Assembly (NCBI GenBank): GCA_030680085.1
Contig: JAUXWU010000118.1
Coordinates: 1-39,809 of the forward strand
Origin: Rhodocyclaceae bacterium
Lineage (GTDB): Bacteria; Pseudomonadota; Gammaproteobacteria; Burkholderiales; Rhodocyclaceae
Length of the DNA: 39,809 nt
Direction of reading: 5' to 3'
Shown: one piece after another, positions 7,685 to 16,137 of the stretch
Layout: each line of letters starts with the position of its first letter
Position numbering within the stretch: the first letter of the stretch is position 1
The notes under the pieces: model-generated
The model's input: only the letters and a program-made list of their open reading frames with translations
Told to the model about the DNA's origin: nothing
The model's database searches: none
Made by a program: the position numbers and the translations under genes

Positions 7685-7701
7685 CGCACCATTATTGTGC
7701 A
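7685..7701. promoter_or_regulatory. NtrC binding site 2 upstream of glnA
   Basis: CGCACCATTATTGTGCA is a near-perfect NtrC palindrome, centred 31 bp (three helical turns) from site 1, as in the paired enhancer sites of enteric glnA. It overlaps the last codons and stop of the cation efflux gene. Confidence 0.8.
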
Positions 7702-8609
7702 TCGTTTTCTGCATCGAGGTGAATCAGCACATCGAGCACTTCGGGGTGCGCCGCCAGCACCCGGTGGCGGGCCGCCTCGCCGATGTCGTGGCCTGCGGCC
7801 ACCGTGATGCGGCCATCCACCTGGATATGCACATCGACGAGCACCTGGTGCGCCATGCGGCGCGTGCGCAATTCATGCAGGTCGATCACGCCGGGCGTGG
7901 CGGCGAGCGTGGCGCGAATGCGCGCCACCTCGTCGGCCGCCAGGCCGGTGTCGACCAGTTCGCGCATCGCTTCCAAGGCGAACCCCCCGCCCGCCTTGAT
8001 GATCATGCCGCCGACGATGATGGCCGCCGCGCTATCGGCGACGGGGAAGCCGAGCAGCGCACCGCCGACGCCAGCCGCCACCACCAGCGAGGACAGCGCA
8101 TCGGCGCGGGCATGCCAGGCATTGGCGATCAGCATCGGCGAGCGCAGGCGTTCGGCCACCTTGCGCATGTAGCGGAACAGGCCTTCCTTGGCCGCCAGCG
8201 TGAAGAGCGCCGCCCAGATTGCCGCGACACCCACGGCGGGCAGGGCATCCAGATTCTGCAGCCGACCGGCGGCCGAGATCAGGATGCCGGCGCCCGTCAC
8301 CATCAACAACAGCCCGAGCACCAGCGAGGCGGCGGTCTCGTAGCGACCATGGCCATAGGGATGCTCGTCGTCGGCCGCTTCTGCGCCCTTGCGGTTGGCC
8401 CAGAGCACAAAGGCATCGGCGAAGATATCCGAGAGCGTGTGCATCGCGTCGGCCACCAGCGCCATCGAATGGGCCAGGAAGCCGACCACGATCTGCATGG
8501 CCGTCAGCACCACATTCACCGCCACGCTCACCCAGGTAATGCGCTGCCCTTCGCGGAAGCGCTGCGGGTCGACCCGGATGGCAGGGGGAGGCGTGTCGTG
8601 CTGGTGCAT
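7692..8609 (-). CDS. Cation diffusion facilitator (CDF) family metal efflux protein
   Basis: This inner-membrane divalent-metal/proton antiporter has 305 residues from the ATG at 8607-8609 (MHQHDTPPPAIRVD). The track start 17 codons upstream falls in the intergenic region. Membrane segments with the paired CDF metal-site patterns are clear: ALVADAMHTLSDIFAD (DxxxHxxxD type) and NAWHARADALSSL (HxxxD). A cytoplasmic C-terminal dimerisation domain with metal-binding histidines follows (PGVIDLHELRTRRM, VLVDVHIQVDG). Substrates of the family include Zn, Fe, Mn and Co; which applies here cannot be told. It diverges from nadA, with 49 bp between the starts. Confidence 0.92.
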   Translation of the reverse strand: MHQHDTPPPAIRVDPQRFREGQRITWVSVAVNVVLTAMQIVVGFLAHSMALVADAMHTLSDIFADAFVLWANRKGAEAADDEHPYGHGRYETAASLVLGLLLMVTGAGILISAAGRLQNLDALPAVGVAAIWAALFTLAAKEGLFRYMRKVAERLRSPMLIANAWHARADALSSLVVAAGVGGALLGFPVADSAAAIIVGGMIIKAGGGFALEAMRELVDTGLAADEVARIRATLAATPGVIDLHELRTRRMAHQVLVDVHIQVDGRITVAAGHDIGEAARHRVLAAHPEVLDVLIHLDAENDAQ

Positions 8610-8620
8610 GGGTAAATCGC

Positions 8621-8626
8621 TATACT
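8621..8626 (+). promoter_or_regulatory. Possible -10 box of nadA
   Basis: TATACT lies 32 bp before the nadA ATG in the 49-bp divergent gap. No convincing -35 box accompanies it, so this is tentative. Confidence 0.35.
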
Positions 8627-8658
8627 CGTTGGCCGCCAAAATTTGGATTCTACCGCCC

Positions 8659-9756
8659 ATGCAAGTTGTGCCTATTCAGTTCGAGCCCTTCAACGCGTTG
8701 TCAGACCAGGCTGCGGCAGCGCGCATCACCGCCGCCCGTCAGGTGCTTGGCAAGCGCGCCGTGCTGTTGTGTCACCACTACCAGCGCGCCGATGTTTATG
8801 CCCACGCAGACATCACCGGCGATTCGCTGAAACTCTCGCGTCTTGCCGCGCAGTCGGACGCCGAATTCATCGTCTTCTGCGGCGTGCATTTCATGGCCGA
8901 GGTCGCCGACATCCTCTCGCGCCCGGAACAGATTGCCATCCTGCCCGACCTCGCCGCCGGCTGCTCGATGGCCGACATGGCGAGCCTGGCCAAGGTCGAG
9001 CGCTGCTGGCGCGAACTGGCCACGGTGCTCGATCCCGACGAGCACGTCACTCCCGTCACCTACATCAACTCCGCCGCCGACCTCAAGGCCTTTTGCGGCG
9101 AACACGGTGGCATTGTCTGCACGTCATCCAACGCAACAAAAATACTCGAATGGTCGTTCGCCCGCCGCGACAAGGTGCTGTTCTTCCCCGACCAGCACCT
9201 CGGCCGCTGGAGCGGTCACCGGATGGGCATTCCGCTGGAGCAGATGGTCATCTGGACTCCCGACCTCGAAATGGGCGGCCTGACGGCCGAACAAATCCGC
9301 AATGCGAAGATCATTCTCTGGCACGGCTTCTGTTCGGTGCATCAGATGTTCCAGCCGGCGCAGATCGCGAAATTTCGTGCCCGCTATCCCGACGGCAAGG
9401 TGATCAGTCATCCCGAATGCAGCTTTGAAGTCTGCGCGCAATCCGATGCCATCGGCTCGACCGAGACCATCATCCGCGTCGTCAAGGAATCGCCGCCCGG
9501 CACGCGCTGGCTGGTCGGCACCGAGCTGAATCTGGTCGACCGGCTGGCCAACGAGGTCAAGAGCGAGGGCAAGATCGTCCAGTTCATGGCCGATACCGTG
9601 TGCATGTGCTCGACCATGCAGCGCATCGACCCGCAACACCTCGCCTGGACGCTGGAAAACTTGGTCGCCGGCAACGTGGTGAATCAGATCAAGGTGCCCG
9701 AACACGAGGCGAAGCTGGCGAAGATCGCGCTGGAACGGATGCTGGCCGCTTCCTGA
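8659..9756 (+). CDS. nadA: Quinolinate synthase NadA
   Basis: NadA condenses iminoaspartate with dihydroxyacetone phosphate to quinolinate in NAD synthesis, using a [4Fe-4S] cluster. The 365-residue protein starts at MQVVPIQFEPFN; the track's 90-codon extension is antisense to the CDF gene and is rejected. Visible motifs are HHYQRADVY, GDSLKLSR, the first cluster cysteine in VFCGVHFMAEVA, LPDLAAGCSMADM, the second in LWHGFCSVHQMF, HPECSFEVC, and the third in ADTVCMCSTMQ. The length fits the longer NadA form of proteobacteria. The Shine-Dalgarno is weak. The ChaN gene follows after 30 bp, so read-through is likely. Confidence 0.96.
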   Translation: MQVVPIQFEPFNALSDQAAAARITAARQVLGKRAVLLCHHYQRADVYAHADITGDSLKLSRLAAQSDAEFIVFCGVHFMAEVADILSRPEQIAILPDLAAGCSMADMASLAKVERCWRELATVLDPDEHVTPVTYINSAADLKAFCGEHGGIVCTSSNATKILEWSFARRDKVLFFPDQHLGRWSGHRMGIPLEQMVIWTPDLEMGGLTAEQIRNAKIILWHGFCSVHQMFQPAQIAKFRARYPDGKVISHPECSFEVCAQSDAIGSTETIIRVVKESPPGTRWLVGTELNLVDRLANEVKSEGKIVQFMADTVCMCSTMQRIDPQHLAWTLENLVAGNVVNQIKVPEHEAKLAKIALERMLAAS

Positions 9757-9786
9757 GTGACACACTCTCCCGGGGGACTCAACCGC

Positions 9787-10938
9787 ATGCGCCTCCTTGC
9801 ACTCTCCGCCACCTTGATGATGACGCTTTCGACCGCCTGTTCCGGTTCGCAGCCCCCCGCACCGCCCTGCGGCCAGGCGGGGCAATGGCTGACGCCAGCG
9901 GCGGCAACTGCCCAGATCATCCAGCCCGGCCCGCTGCTGGAACGCCTGGCGCGGCAGCCGGTGGTGCTGCTCGGCGAAGCGCATGACAGTGCCGAGGACC
10001 ATCGCTGGCAACTGCATACGCTGACGCAGTTGTATGCGTTCCAGCCGCGTCTCGCCATCGGCTTCGAGATGTTCCCGCGCCGCATTCAGCCGGTGCTGGA
10101 CCAGTGGGTGGCGGGTGCGCTGTCGGAGGACGAATTCCTCAAGCGCAGCGAATGGGAGAAGGTCTGGAGCTTCGACCCGCGCGACTATCTACCCTTGTTC
10201 CACTTCGCGCGCATGAATCGTCTGCCGATGCTCGCGCTCAACGTCGAGCGCAGCCTGGTCGAGGCGGTGGGCAAACAGGGCTGGGATGCCGTGCCCGATG
10301 CAGAGAAAGAAGGCGTGACCCGGCCGGCGGCACCCAGTCCGGCCTATCAAAAGGAGCTGCGCGTGGTGTTCGACCACCACCCGGTGAAGGAGCGCGAGCA
10401 GGTGCAGGCCGCCTTCCTGCGCTTCGTCGAGGCGCAGACACTGTGGGACGGGGCCATGGCCCAGGTCATGGCGCGGCATCTGGAAAAGAACCACGGCACG
10501 CTGGTGGTCGGCATCCTGGGGGCTGGCCATGTGAGGAACGGCCACGGCGTGGCGCATCAACTCAAGCATCTCGGCATCGCGCCGGTGGGCACCCTGTTGA
10601 CCTGGGATCGCGCCGAAAGCTGCGAGTCTCTCGGCGAGGAATTTGCCGATGCCATCTATCTCGTCGAACAGCCCAAGAGCAATCCACCCCGGCTGGGCGT
10701 GTCGACGGATCAGGTCGGGGACAGCCTGCGCATCACCAGCGTGATGGCGGGTAGCGTGGCGGAACAGGCCGGACTCAAGAGCGGCGACGTGATTGTCGCG
10801 GTCGCCGGGCAGCCGGTGAAAGGTATCGAGACGCTGCGCGCCGCCGTGCAGCGGCAGGCGCCGGGGACCTGGCTGCCCCTGAAGATCCGCCGCGAGAACA
10901 GCGAGCTGGAGATCATTGCGCGCTTTCCAAATCCATGA
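9787..10938 (+). CDS. ChaN-family lipoprotein with C-terminal PDZ domain
   Basis: This 383-residue protein begins with a lipoprotein-like signal (MRLLALSATLMMTLSTACSGS, probable lipid-modified Cys near 18). The ChaN/haem-binding uptake domain follows (about 35-265): VVLLGEAHDSAEDHRWQL, AIGFEMFPR and the histidine-rich GILGAGHVRNGHGVAHQL are typical. A PDZ domain occupies roughly 290-375 (LRITSVMAGSVAEQAGLKSGDVI). ChaN proteins bind haem in dimers, and some are linked to iron uptake; the role here is inferred. I chose the ATG at 9787, preceded by a G-rich stretch, over the GTG at 9757 that directly follows the nadA stop. It overlaps the next gene by 4 bp. Confidence 0.88.
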   Translation: MRLLALSATLMMTLSTACSGSQPPAPPCGQAGQWLTPAAATAQIIQPGPLLERLARQPVVLLGEAHDSAEDHRWQLHTLTQLYAFQPRLAIGFEMFPRRIQPVLDQWVAGALSEDEFLKRSEWEKVWSFDPRDYLPLFHFARMNRLPMLALNVERSLVEAVGKQGWDAVPDAEKEGVTRPAAPSPAYQKELRVVFDHHPVKEREQVQAAFLRFVEAQTLWDGAMAQVMARHLEKNHGTLVVGILGAGHVRNGHGVAHQLKHLGIAPVGTLLTWDRAESCESLGEEFADAIYLVEQPKSNPPRLGVSTDQVGDSLRITSVMAGSVAEQAGLKSGDVIVAVAGQPVKGIETLRAAVQRQAPGTWLPLKIRRENSELEIIARFPNP

Positions 10939-12896
10939 AGTCCTGGTTCGCCCTGCTGCTCTGGCTGCCGCTGGCGGCGCTGGCCCTGCCGCGCCTCGAT
11001 CTGGACGTGCAACTCGATCCGGCAACCCGACAATTCAGCGCAACAGCCACGCTGAGCGATGAGCGTGACTTGACGGGTTTCCGCCTCGGCCCGGATTTCG
11101 AGATTACCGCCATGACGGTGAACGGGCAGTCGATGAAGCCCACCCGCCGTCTTGCCAGCGCCGACTTTCGCTTGCCGGCAGGCGCGCGCCGCGTGGTGAT
11201 TGCCTATCGTGCAACCCTGGCAGCGACGCCGAATCTCGATCACCGCCAGGTACTGGGCCAGAGATCGGGCACGGCAGCACCCGACGGCAGCTTTCTGCCC
11301 GGCGCGGCGGGATGGTACCCGGAGACCGGCCAACGCTTCAGCTACCGACTTGTGCTCAGGCTGCCGGCGGGCCAGAAAGGCCTGGTGCCGGGCAATCTGG
11401 TGGAGGAATCCGCCACGGCGGCAGGCTACCGCGCCGAGTTCGAATTTCCCCACCCGGCCGACGGCATCGACCTCATGGCCGGGCCCTACACCGTGAGCGA
11501 GCACACGCTGCGGCTGAACGACGGCGGCATGATCCGCGTCCGCACCTGGTTCCATGACGAGTTGGCTGGATTGGCGGAAGGCTATCTCGACGACTCGGCG
11601 CGTTACCTCGAACGCTACAGCAAGCTGATCGGCGAATATCCGTTCGGCATCTTCAGTGTGGTGTCGAGCCCGACTCCCACCGGCTTCGGCATGCCCAGCC
11701 TCACCTATCTGGGGCGCGAGGTCATCAAGCTGCCCTTCATCCGCGCCACCTCGCTGGGCCACGAGGTGCTGCACAACTGGTGGGGCAACGGCGTCTATCC
11801 GGATTGGCAAAAAGGCAACTGGTCCGAGGGGCTGACCACCTTCCTCGCCGATTACGCCTACAAGGAAGACGAGAGCGCCGAGGCCGCGCGCGAGATGCGC
11901 CTCGCCTGGCTGCGCGACCTGGCGGCGATCCCGGCCGGCGCGGATATTGCTCTCAAGGACTTCACCTCACGCCACCATGGCATCAATTCCATCGTCGGCT
12001 ACAACAAGGCGGCGATGGTTTTTCTCATGCTGGAGGACGAAATCGGCCGCGACGCCTTCCGGCGCGGCCTGCGCCTGTTGTGGCAGCAGAGGCGCTTCCA
12101 GAGCGCAGGCTGGGCCGATCTCGAAGCGGCCTTTGCCTCGGCGTCCGGGCAATCGCTGTCAGTCTTCTTCCGCCAATGGGTGGACCGTTCCGGCGCGCCG
12201 GAGATCCGGCTGAAATCCGCCGAACGCAGCGGCGACAAATTGACGGTACAGCTCGCCCAAAGCGGCAGCCATGCGCTGACGCTGCCGCTGCGGCTGGTTT
12301 ATCCGGAGCGGACTGAAATGCGCCGGGTCCGGCTCGCCGGGCGCGAGACCAGCGTGGTTCTCGACGGCATCGACGCCGCCCTTGAGGCTGTCGAAGCCGA
12401 TCCCGATTACCGCCTGTGGCGGCGCGTCGCCCCCGCCTTGCTGCCGCCGATCCTGCGGGAAGTCTTCGTCGCGCCCGGCGCGCAGGTTGTCGCGGCCGAC
12501 GCTGATGCCGCTATCCGCGTTGCCGCGCGCGCGCTCGCGGCCCGCGTGCTCGATGCGCAGCCGTCAACGGTCGGCGCGGAATGGCCCGCGACCGGCGCGG
12601 TGCTGCTCGTCGGCCTCGACCCATCGATCGATGCCATGCTCGCGCGGCTGGGACTGCCGGCCAGACCTTCGTCCCGGCGCGGCAGTGCGCAGGTGTGGGC
12701 GGGGCGCGACGCCGCGGGCCGCCCCTATGCCGTGATCGCGGCGCGCGATGCCGCCGCGCTCAAAGCGCTGGAACGCGGCCTGCCGCACTACGGCCGGCAG
12801 AGCTGGCTGTTGTTCGAGGGTGCCCGCATGGCGGAAAAAGGCGTGTGGCCGCCGCGCGTGGAATGCTTGCCGGTCAATGCTGCCCGCCTGCCTTGA
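10935..12896 (+). CDS. Exported M1-family (gluzincin) metallopeptidase
   Basis: This 653-residue protein has a Sec signal peptide (MKSWFALLLWLPLAALA). An aminopeptidase-N-like beta domain follows, then a thermolysin-like catalytic domain. The zinc site is HEVLHNWWGN (HExxH, about residues 276-280), with the downstream glutamate in NWSEGLTTFLADY. The usual GxMEN exopeptidase motif is not obvious: the corresponding region reads GFGMPSLTYLG, so exopeptidase activity is uncertain. The last about 200 residues resemble no domain I recognise. It overlaps the ChaN gene by 4 bp (ATGA) and is probably translated with it. Residues TRRLASADF (about 71-79) are encoded by a copy of the dispersed 24-bp repeat. 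Confidence 0.85.
   Translation: MKSWFALLLWLPLAALALPRLDLDVQLDPATRQFSATATLSDERDLTGFRLGPDFEITAMTVNGQSMKPTRRLASADFRLPAGARRVVIAYRATLAATPNLDHRQVLGQRSGTAAPDGSFLPGAAGWYPETGQRFSYRLVLRLPAGQKGLVPGNLVEESATAAGYRAEFEFPHPADGIDLMAGPYTVSEHTLRLNDGGMIRVRTWFHDELAGLAEGYLDDSARYLERYSKLIGEYPFGIFSVVSSPTPTGFGMPSLTYLGREVIKLPFIRATSLGHEVLHNWWGNGVYPDWQKGNWSEGLTTFLADYAYKEDESAEAAREMRLAWLRDLAAIPAGADIALKDFTSRHHGINSIVGYNKAAMVFLMLEDEIGRDAFRRGLRLLWQQRRFQSAGWADLEAAFASASGQSLSVFFRQWVDRSGAPEIRLKSAERSGDKLTVQLAQSGSHALTLPLRLVYPERTEMRRVRLAGRETSVVLDGIDAALEAVEADPDYRLWRRVAPALLPPILREVFVAPGAQVVAADADAAIRVAARALAARVLDAQPSTVGAEWPATGAVLLVGLDPSIDAMLARLGLPARPSSRRGSAQVWAGRDAAGRPYAVIAARDAAALKALERGLPHYGRQSWLLFEGARMAEKGVWPPRVECLPVNAARLP
11145..11168 (+). 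repeat. Dispersed 24-bp repeat, copy 1 (inside the M1 peptidase gene)
   Basis: It matches the consensus CCGTCCCGCCAGCGCCGACT except for CC to TT in the middle. It is in frame and read as RRLASADF. Confidence 0.65.
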
Positions 12897-12925
12897 TATC
12901 GTCACGCCATTTTGGCCCTGGCAGC

Positions 12926-12950
12926 AAAAGTCGGCGCTGGCGGGACGGCG
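12926..12950 (-). repeat. Dispersed 24-bp repeat, copy 2 (intergenic)
   Basis: It is a perfect copy in reverse orientation, in the 121-bp gap between the M1 peptidase and ybhP. TACACT at 12963-12968 just after it could be a -10 box for ybhP. Confidence 0.8.
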
Positions 12951-13017
12951 GCGCGAATGTTCTACACTGACGGTTGACGGCGGAGATTGCTCTGCCCATG
13001 TTGGTTTGTCCCTCGCC

Positions 13018-13779
13018 ATGCTGTCCATCGCCACCTGGAATATCCACAAGGGTTTCTCGCAGTTCAATCGCCGCATGATGGTGCATGAGCTGCGCGAGCG
13101 GCTGCGCGCGCTCGACGCCGACATCGTATTTTTGCAGGAAGTGCAGGGCGAGCACCTGTTGCATGCCGAGCAGCACGCGGACTGGCCGGCCGAGCCGCAA
13201 CACGAGTTTCTTGCCGAGGGAGTCTGGGACAGCCATGCCTATGGCCGCAACATGGTGTATGACCACGGTCATCACGGCAATGCGATCCTCGCGCGTTTTC
13301 CCATCGCCAACGTGTTCAACCAGGATGTGACGCGCCTGCGTTTCGAGAAGCGCGGCATCCTGCATTGCACCGTCGCCGTGCCGGGGTTGGCGGTGCCGCT
13401 GCACTGCGTCTGCGCGCATCTGTCCTTGTTCGGCCGCTCGCGCCGCCACCAGATGGATGTGCTGGCGACGCACATCGAGGCCAGCGTGCCGCACGACGCG
13501 CCGCTGTTGATTGCCGGCGATTTCAACGACTGGCGCAACCGCGCCCAGATTCTCCTGGCGGCGCGCCTCGGCCTGACCGAGGTGTCCGCCGGCACCAGCA
13601 AACGGCCGCTGCGCAGCTTTCCGGCGGCGCTGCCGATGTTTCGCCTCGACCGGATCTATTCGCGCGGACTGCAGGTCGAGGCGAACGTCGTGCATCACGG
13701 CCTGCCGTGGTCGAAAATCTCCGACCATGCCGCGGTGTCGGCGCGGTTTTCGTTCGCGCTCGTCGATCCAGCGGGATGA
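13018..13779 (+). CDS. ybhP: Endonuclease/exonuclease/phosphatase family protein (YbhP-like)
   Basis: This 253-residue protein starts at MLSIATWNIHKGFSQ. The track extends it 90 codons into the previous gene, which is rejected. EEP-fold motifs are in order: TWNIHKG, IVFLQEVQ (metal-binding Glu), HGNAILARFPI, HCVCAHLSL, LIAGDFNDWR (DxN), and the terminal KISDHAAVSA (catalytic DH). The EEP superfamily includes DNases, sphingomyelinases and inositol phosphatases, so the substrate is open. Its position directly before a cardiolipin synthase, overlapping it by 4 bp, repeats the ybhP-clsB pairing of Escherichia coli and suggests a role with phospholipids. Confidence 0.85.
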   Translation: MLSIATWNIHKGFSQFNRRMMVHELRERLRALDADIVFLQEVQGEHLLHAEQHADWPAEPQHEFLAEGVWDSHAYGRNMVYDHGHHGNAILARFPIANVFNQDVTRLRFEKRGILHCTVAVPGLAVPLHCVCAHLSLFGRSRRHQMDVLATHIEASVPHDAPLLIAGDFNDWRNRAQILLAARLGLTEVSAGTSKRPLRSFPAALPMFRLDRIYSRGLQVEANVVHHGLPWSKISDHAAVSARFSFALVDPAG

Positions 13780-15002
13780 GTGGCATGAGTGGAATGACCG
13801 GCATCGACTTCCACCGGCGCCGTCCCGCCGGGGCCGACTTTCTGGCCGACAATCGCGTGCTGCTGCTGGAAAACGGCACGCAGTTTTTTCCGGCGCTGCT
13901 CGCGGCCATCGAATCCGCCACCCACGAGATCGCGCTTGAAACCTATATCTTCGCCGCCGACGCCACCGGCTTGCGCATCGTCGCGGCGCTGGCGGCCGCC
14001 GCGCGGCGCGGCGTGGCGGTGCGAGTGCTGGTGGATGGTTTTGGCGCGCGCGACTTTCAGCAGGGATTGAACCTGGGCCTGGCGCTGACGGCCGCCGGCG
14101 CCGAGGTGGAGGTCTATCGCGCCGAGGCGGCGCGCCTCAAACTACGCCGTCACCGCCTGCGCCGCCTGCACCGCAAGCTCGCCGTGATCGACGGCCGCAT
14201 TGCTTTTGTTGGCGGCATCAACATCATCGACGATGACGATGCCATCCTCCACGGGTCGCGCCTTGACTATGCGGTAGAGGTCAGCGGGCCGCTGGCGGGC
14301 GTCATCCATGCCAGCATGCGGCACCTGTGGCGGCTGGTGGGCTGGGCGAAGCTGCAGCGCCGGCCGCCCAGCCTGCCCGTCTCTCCGCTGGCGGGGGAGG
14401 CGCCGGCCGGGACGATGGCAGCGGCATTTCTGGTGCGCGACAACCTGCGGCATCGGCGCGATATCGAGGAAGCCTATCTGGCCGCCATCGCCGGGGCGCG
14501 CGCGGAAGTGTTGCTGGCCAGCGCCTATTTCCTGCCCGGCCGGCGCTTTCGACATGCCCTGCTGGCTGCGGCGGCGCGCGGCGTCGCCGTGACGATTGTC
14601 CTGCAGGGGCGAGTGGAATATGCGCTGCAGCATTACGCCACCCAGGCGCTGTATGGCAACCTGCTGGCCGGCGGCGTGCGCATCTTCGAATATCACGCCG
14701 GTTTGCTGCACGCCAAGGTGGCGGTGGTGGATGGCGGCTGGGCGACGGTGGGCTCGTCCAACATCGACCCCTTCAGCCTGTTGCTGGCGCGCGAAGCCAA
14801 CGTGGTGGTGCAGGATGCCGGTTTCGCCAAGGAACTCTCCGCCAGCCTGCAACGCGCACTCGACAGCGGCGCCAGTGAAGTCGTCCTGGCCGATCTCCAG
14901 CGCCGCTCACTGCCAGCGCGCATCCTGCGCTGGGCAGCCTACGGCCTGGTGCGCCTGCTGCTGGGTATTACGCGCTACGGCGGTAATGACTATCGTGAGT
15001 AG
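13776..15002 (+). CDS. clsB: Cardiolipin synthase B (phospholipase D family)
   Basis: This 408-residue protein contains two HKD motifs, HRKLAVIDGRIAFVGG and HAKVAVVDGGWATVGSSNIDP, the hallmark of PLD-type cardiolipin synthases. It lacks the N-terminal transmembrane pair of ClsA and so matches ClsB, which joins phospholipid head groups at the inner membrane. I chose the ATG at 13776 because it overlaps the ybhP stop (ATGA); ATGs at 13785 and 13794 are alternatives. The 545-aa track ORF wrongly extends into ybhP. Near the N-terminus RRRPAGADF comes from a diverged copy of the dispersed repeat. The stop is followed at once by another, perfect copy. Confidence 0.9.
   Translation: MSGMSGMTGIDFHRRRPAGADFLADNRVLLLENGTQFFPALLAAIESATHEIALETYIFAADATGLRIVAALAAAARRGVAVRVLVDGFGARDFQQGLNLGLALTAAGAEVEVYRAEAARLKLRRHRLRRLHRKLAVIDGRIAFVGGINIIDDDDAILHGSRLDYAVEVSGPLAGVIHASMRHLWRLVGWAKLQRRPPSLPVSPLAGEAPAGTMAAAFLVRDNLRHRRDIEEAYLAAIAGARAEVLLASAYFLPGRRFRHALLAAAARGVAVTIVLQGRVEYALQHYATQALYGNLLAGGVRIFEYHAGLLHAKVAVVDGGWATVGSSNIDPFSLLLAREANVVVQDAGFAKELSASLQRALDSGASEVVLADLQRRSLPARILRWAAYGLVRLLLGITRYGGNDYRE
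13818..13841 (+). repeat. Dispersed 24-bp repeat, copy 3 (inside clsB, diverged)
   Basis: It matches the consensus except for AGC to GGG. It is read in frame as RRPAGADF in the N-terminus of ClsB. Confidence 0.55.
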
Positions 15003-15115
15003 GCGCCGTCCCGCCAGCGCCGACTTTTAGCCGAATAACCGCGCATATTCGATTTTCGGGCAGCGATCCATCTTTCGAGTATCCGGGCAATGGCGGCGTC
15101 GTCGGTGACGATCAT
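14990..15115 (-). CDS. Possible small protein translationally coupled to gluQ
   Basis: The 41-codon frame MIVTDDAAIARILERWIAARK... starts with an ATG overlapping the gluQ stop by 4 bp (ATGA), an arrangement typical of real coupled genes. The last third ([12 protein letters not shown]) is encoded by the dispersed repeat and then runs 13 bp into the 3' end of clsB on the other strand. It matches no family I recognise. It may be a true short protein whose end was replaced by the repeat, or a chance frame. Confidence 0.35.
   Translation of the reverse strand: MIVTDDAAIARILERWIAARKSNMRGYSAKSRRWRDGAYSR
15004..15028 (+). repeat. Dispersed 24-bp repeat, copy 4 (after clsB)
   Basis: This is a perfect copy, starting two bases after the clsB stop codon, between the convergent clsB and gluQ. 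Confidence 0.8.
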
Positions 15116-16074
15116 GGGATTTTTTCCTCGTAAAAGTGATGAGCGGGCAGCGTGAGAACGCGCGGCACATTCTCCAGCTTCCAATGAGCGAGTGCCCAGG
15201 CCCAAAAGTCGGCGCTGGCGCGACGGCGTTCCGCCGGCGCGCCGCCACTCCGGGCACGGCGTAACTCTGGCGGCGGCTGCTGGCCGAGAAAGGCCAGTGC
15301 GGCAAGCAGCGCGGGGCCGGGATGCGCCGCATCGACGGGTGCGGCGCGGGTTTGCTTCGACAGCTTGTTGCCGGCGGCATCGACGGCCACCGGCAGGTGG
15401 GCATAGGCCGGCGTGGGCAAGCCCAGCAGGCCTTGCAGATAGATCTGGCGCGGTGTCGAGTGCAGCAGATCGGCGCCGCGCACCACATGATCGACGCCCT
15501 GATCGGCGTCATCGACCACCACGGCGAGTTGATAGGCGAACAGACCGTCGGCGCGCAGCAGCACGCAGTCGCCGACGTCACGTGGCAGATTTTGGCACTG
15601 TGGCCCCTGCACGGCATCGTCAAATTCGATGTCGCCCGCGAGTCGCAAGCGCCAGGCGCGCGCCGTTTTGCCCGGCGGCAGACCGGCGCGACAGGTGCCG
15701 GGATAAACCGGCGCGCCGTCGATGCCTGGCGGTGCGTTGGCGAGTTCGCTGCGGGAGCAAGCGCAGGGATAAACCGCGCCCGCGGTGCGCAACTGCTCGA
15801 AAACCTCGCGATAGCGCTCGGTGCGGGTGCTTTGCAGCATGACCGCGCCGTCCCACTCGAAACCGCAGGCTTCCAGCGTGGCGAGGAGCTTGGCGGCGGC
15901 GCCCGGGCGACAGCGCGGCTGATCGACGTCTTCCATGCGCAACAGCCAGCGTCCGCCGCGCGAGCGCGCCTCCAGGCAACTGCCGAGTGCGGCGACCAGC
16001 GAGCCGAAATGGAGCGGCCCGGTGGGGGATGGCGCGAAGCGTCCGCAAGCGTTACTGATGACTTGAATCCTCAA
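15112..16074 (-). CDS. gluQ: Glutamyl-Q tRNA(Asp) synthetase GluQRS
   Basis: This 320-residue protein is a shortened glutamyl-tRNA synthetase catalytic domain without the anticodon-binding part. It attaches glutamate to queuosine in tRNA(Asp). Motifs are RFAPSPTGPLHFGSLVAAL (the HIGH equivalent HFGS, 22-25), LRMEDVDQPR, a zinc site of the C-x-C...Y...C type (YPCACSR, YPGTC) and KLSKQ (KMSKS equivalent). RRRASADFWAWALAHW near the C-terminus contains a nearly perfect, in-frame copy of the dispersed repeat just before a conserved-looking helix. It diverges from the thioredoxin gene. Confidence 0.93.
   Translation of the reverse strand: MRIQVISNACGRFAPSPTGPLHFGSLVAALGSCLEARSRGGRWLLRMEDVDQPRCRPGAAAKLLATLEACGFEWDGAVMLQSTRTERYREVFEQLRTAGAVYPCACSRSELANAPPGIDGAPVYPGTCRAGLPPGKTARAWRLRLAGDIEFDDAVQGPQCQNLPRDVGDCVLLRADGLFAYQLAVVVDDADQGVDHVVRGADLLHSTPRQIYLQGLLGLPTPAYAHLPVAVDAAGNKLSKQTRAAPVDAAHPGPALLAALAFLGQQPPPELRRARSGGAPAERRRASADFWAWALAHWKLENVPRVLTLPAHHFYEEKIP
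15204..15228 (-). repeat. Dispersed 24-bp repeat, copy 5 (inside gluQ)
   Basis: One mismatch to the consensus. It is read in frame as RRRASADF near the C-terminus of GluQRS, the same frame as in the M1 peptidase and clsB. Confidence 0.7.
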
Positions 16075-16077
16075 ACT

Positions 16078-16105
16078 TTGGTTAAGACGCGGGCTGATTT
16101 AGAAT
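16078..16105 (+). promoter_or_regulatory. Probable sigma-70 promoter of the thioredoxin gene
   Basis: TTGGTT (16078-16083) and TAGAAT (16100-16105) lie 16 bp apart, leaving a leader of roughly 25 nt before the thioredoxin ATG. Confidence 0.5.
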
Positions 16106-16137
16106 GCCCGGCCACCCTACCTATCACGGAGCGCCGC

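Noticed and set aside
8389-9756. 455-aa version of NadA
   Set aside because: The first 90 codons are antisense to the CDF gene; NadA proteins begin close to MQVVPIQFEPF.
13365-15002. 545-aa version of ClsB
   Set aside because: The extension lies inside ybhP in another frame; the ATGA overlap at 13776 is the natural start.
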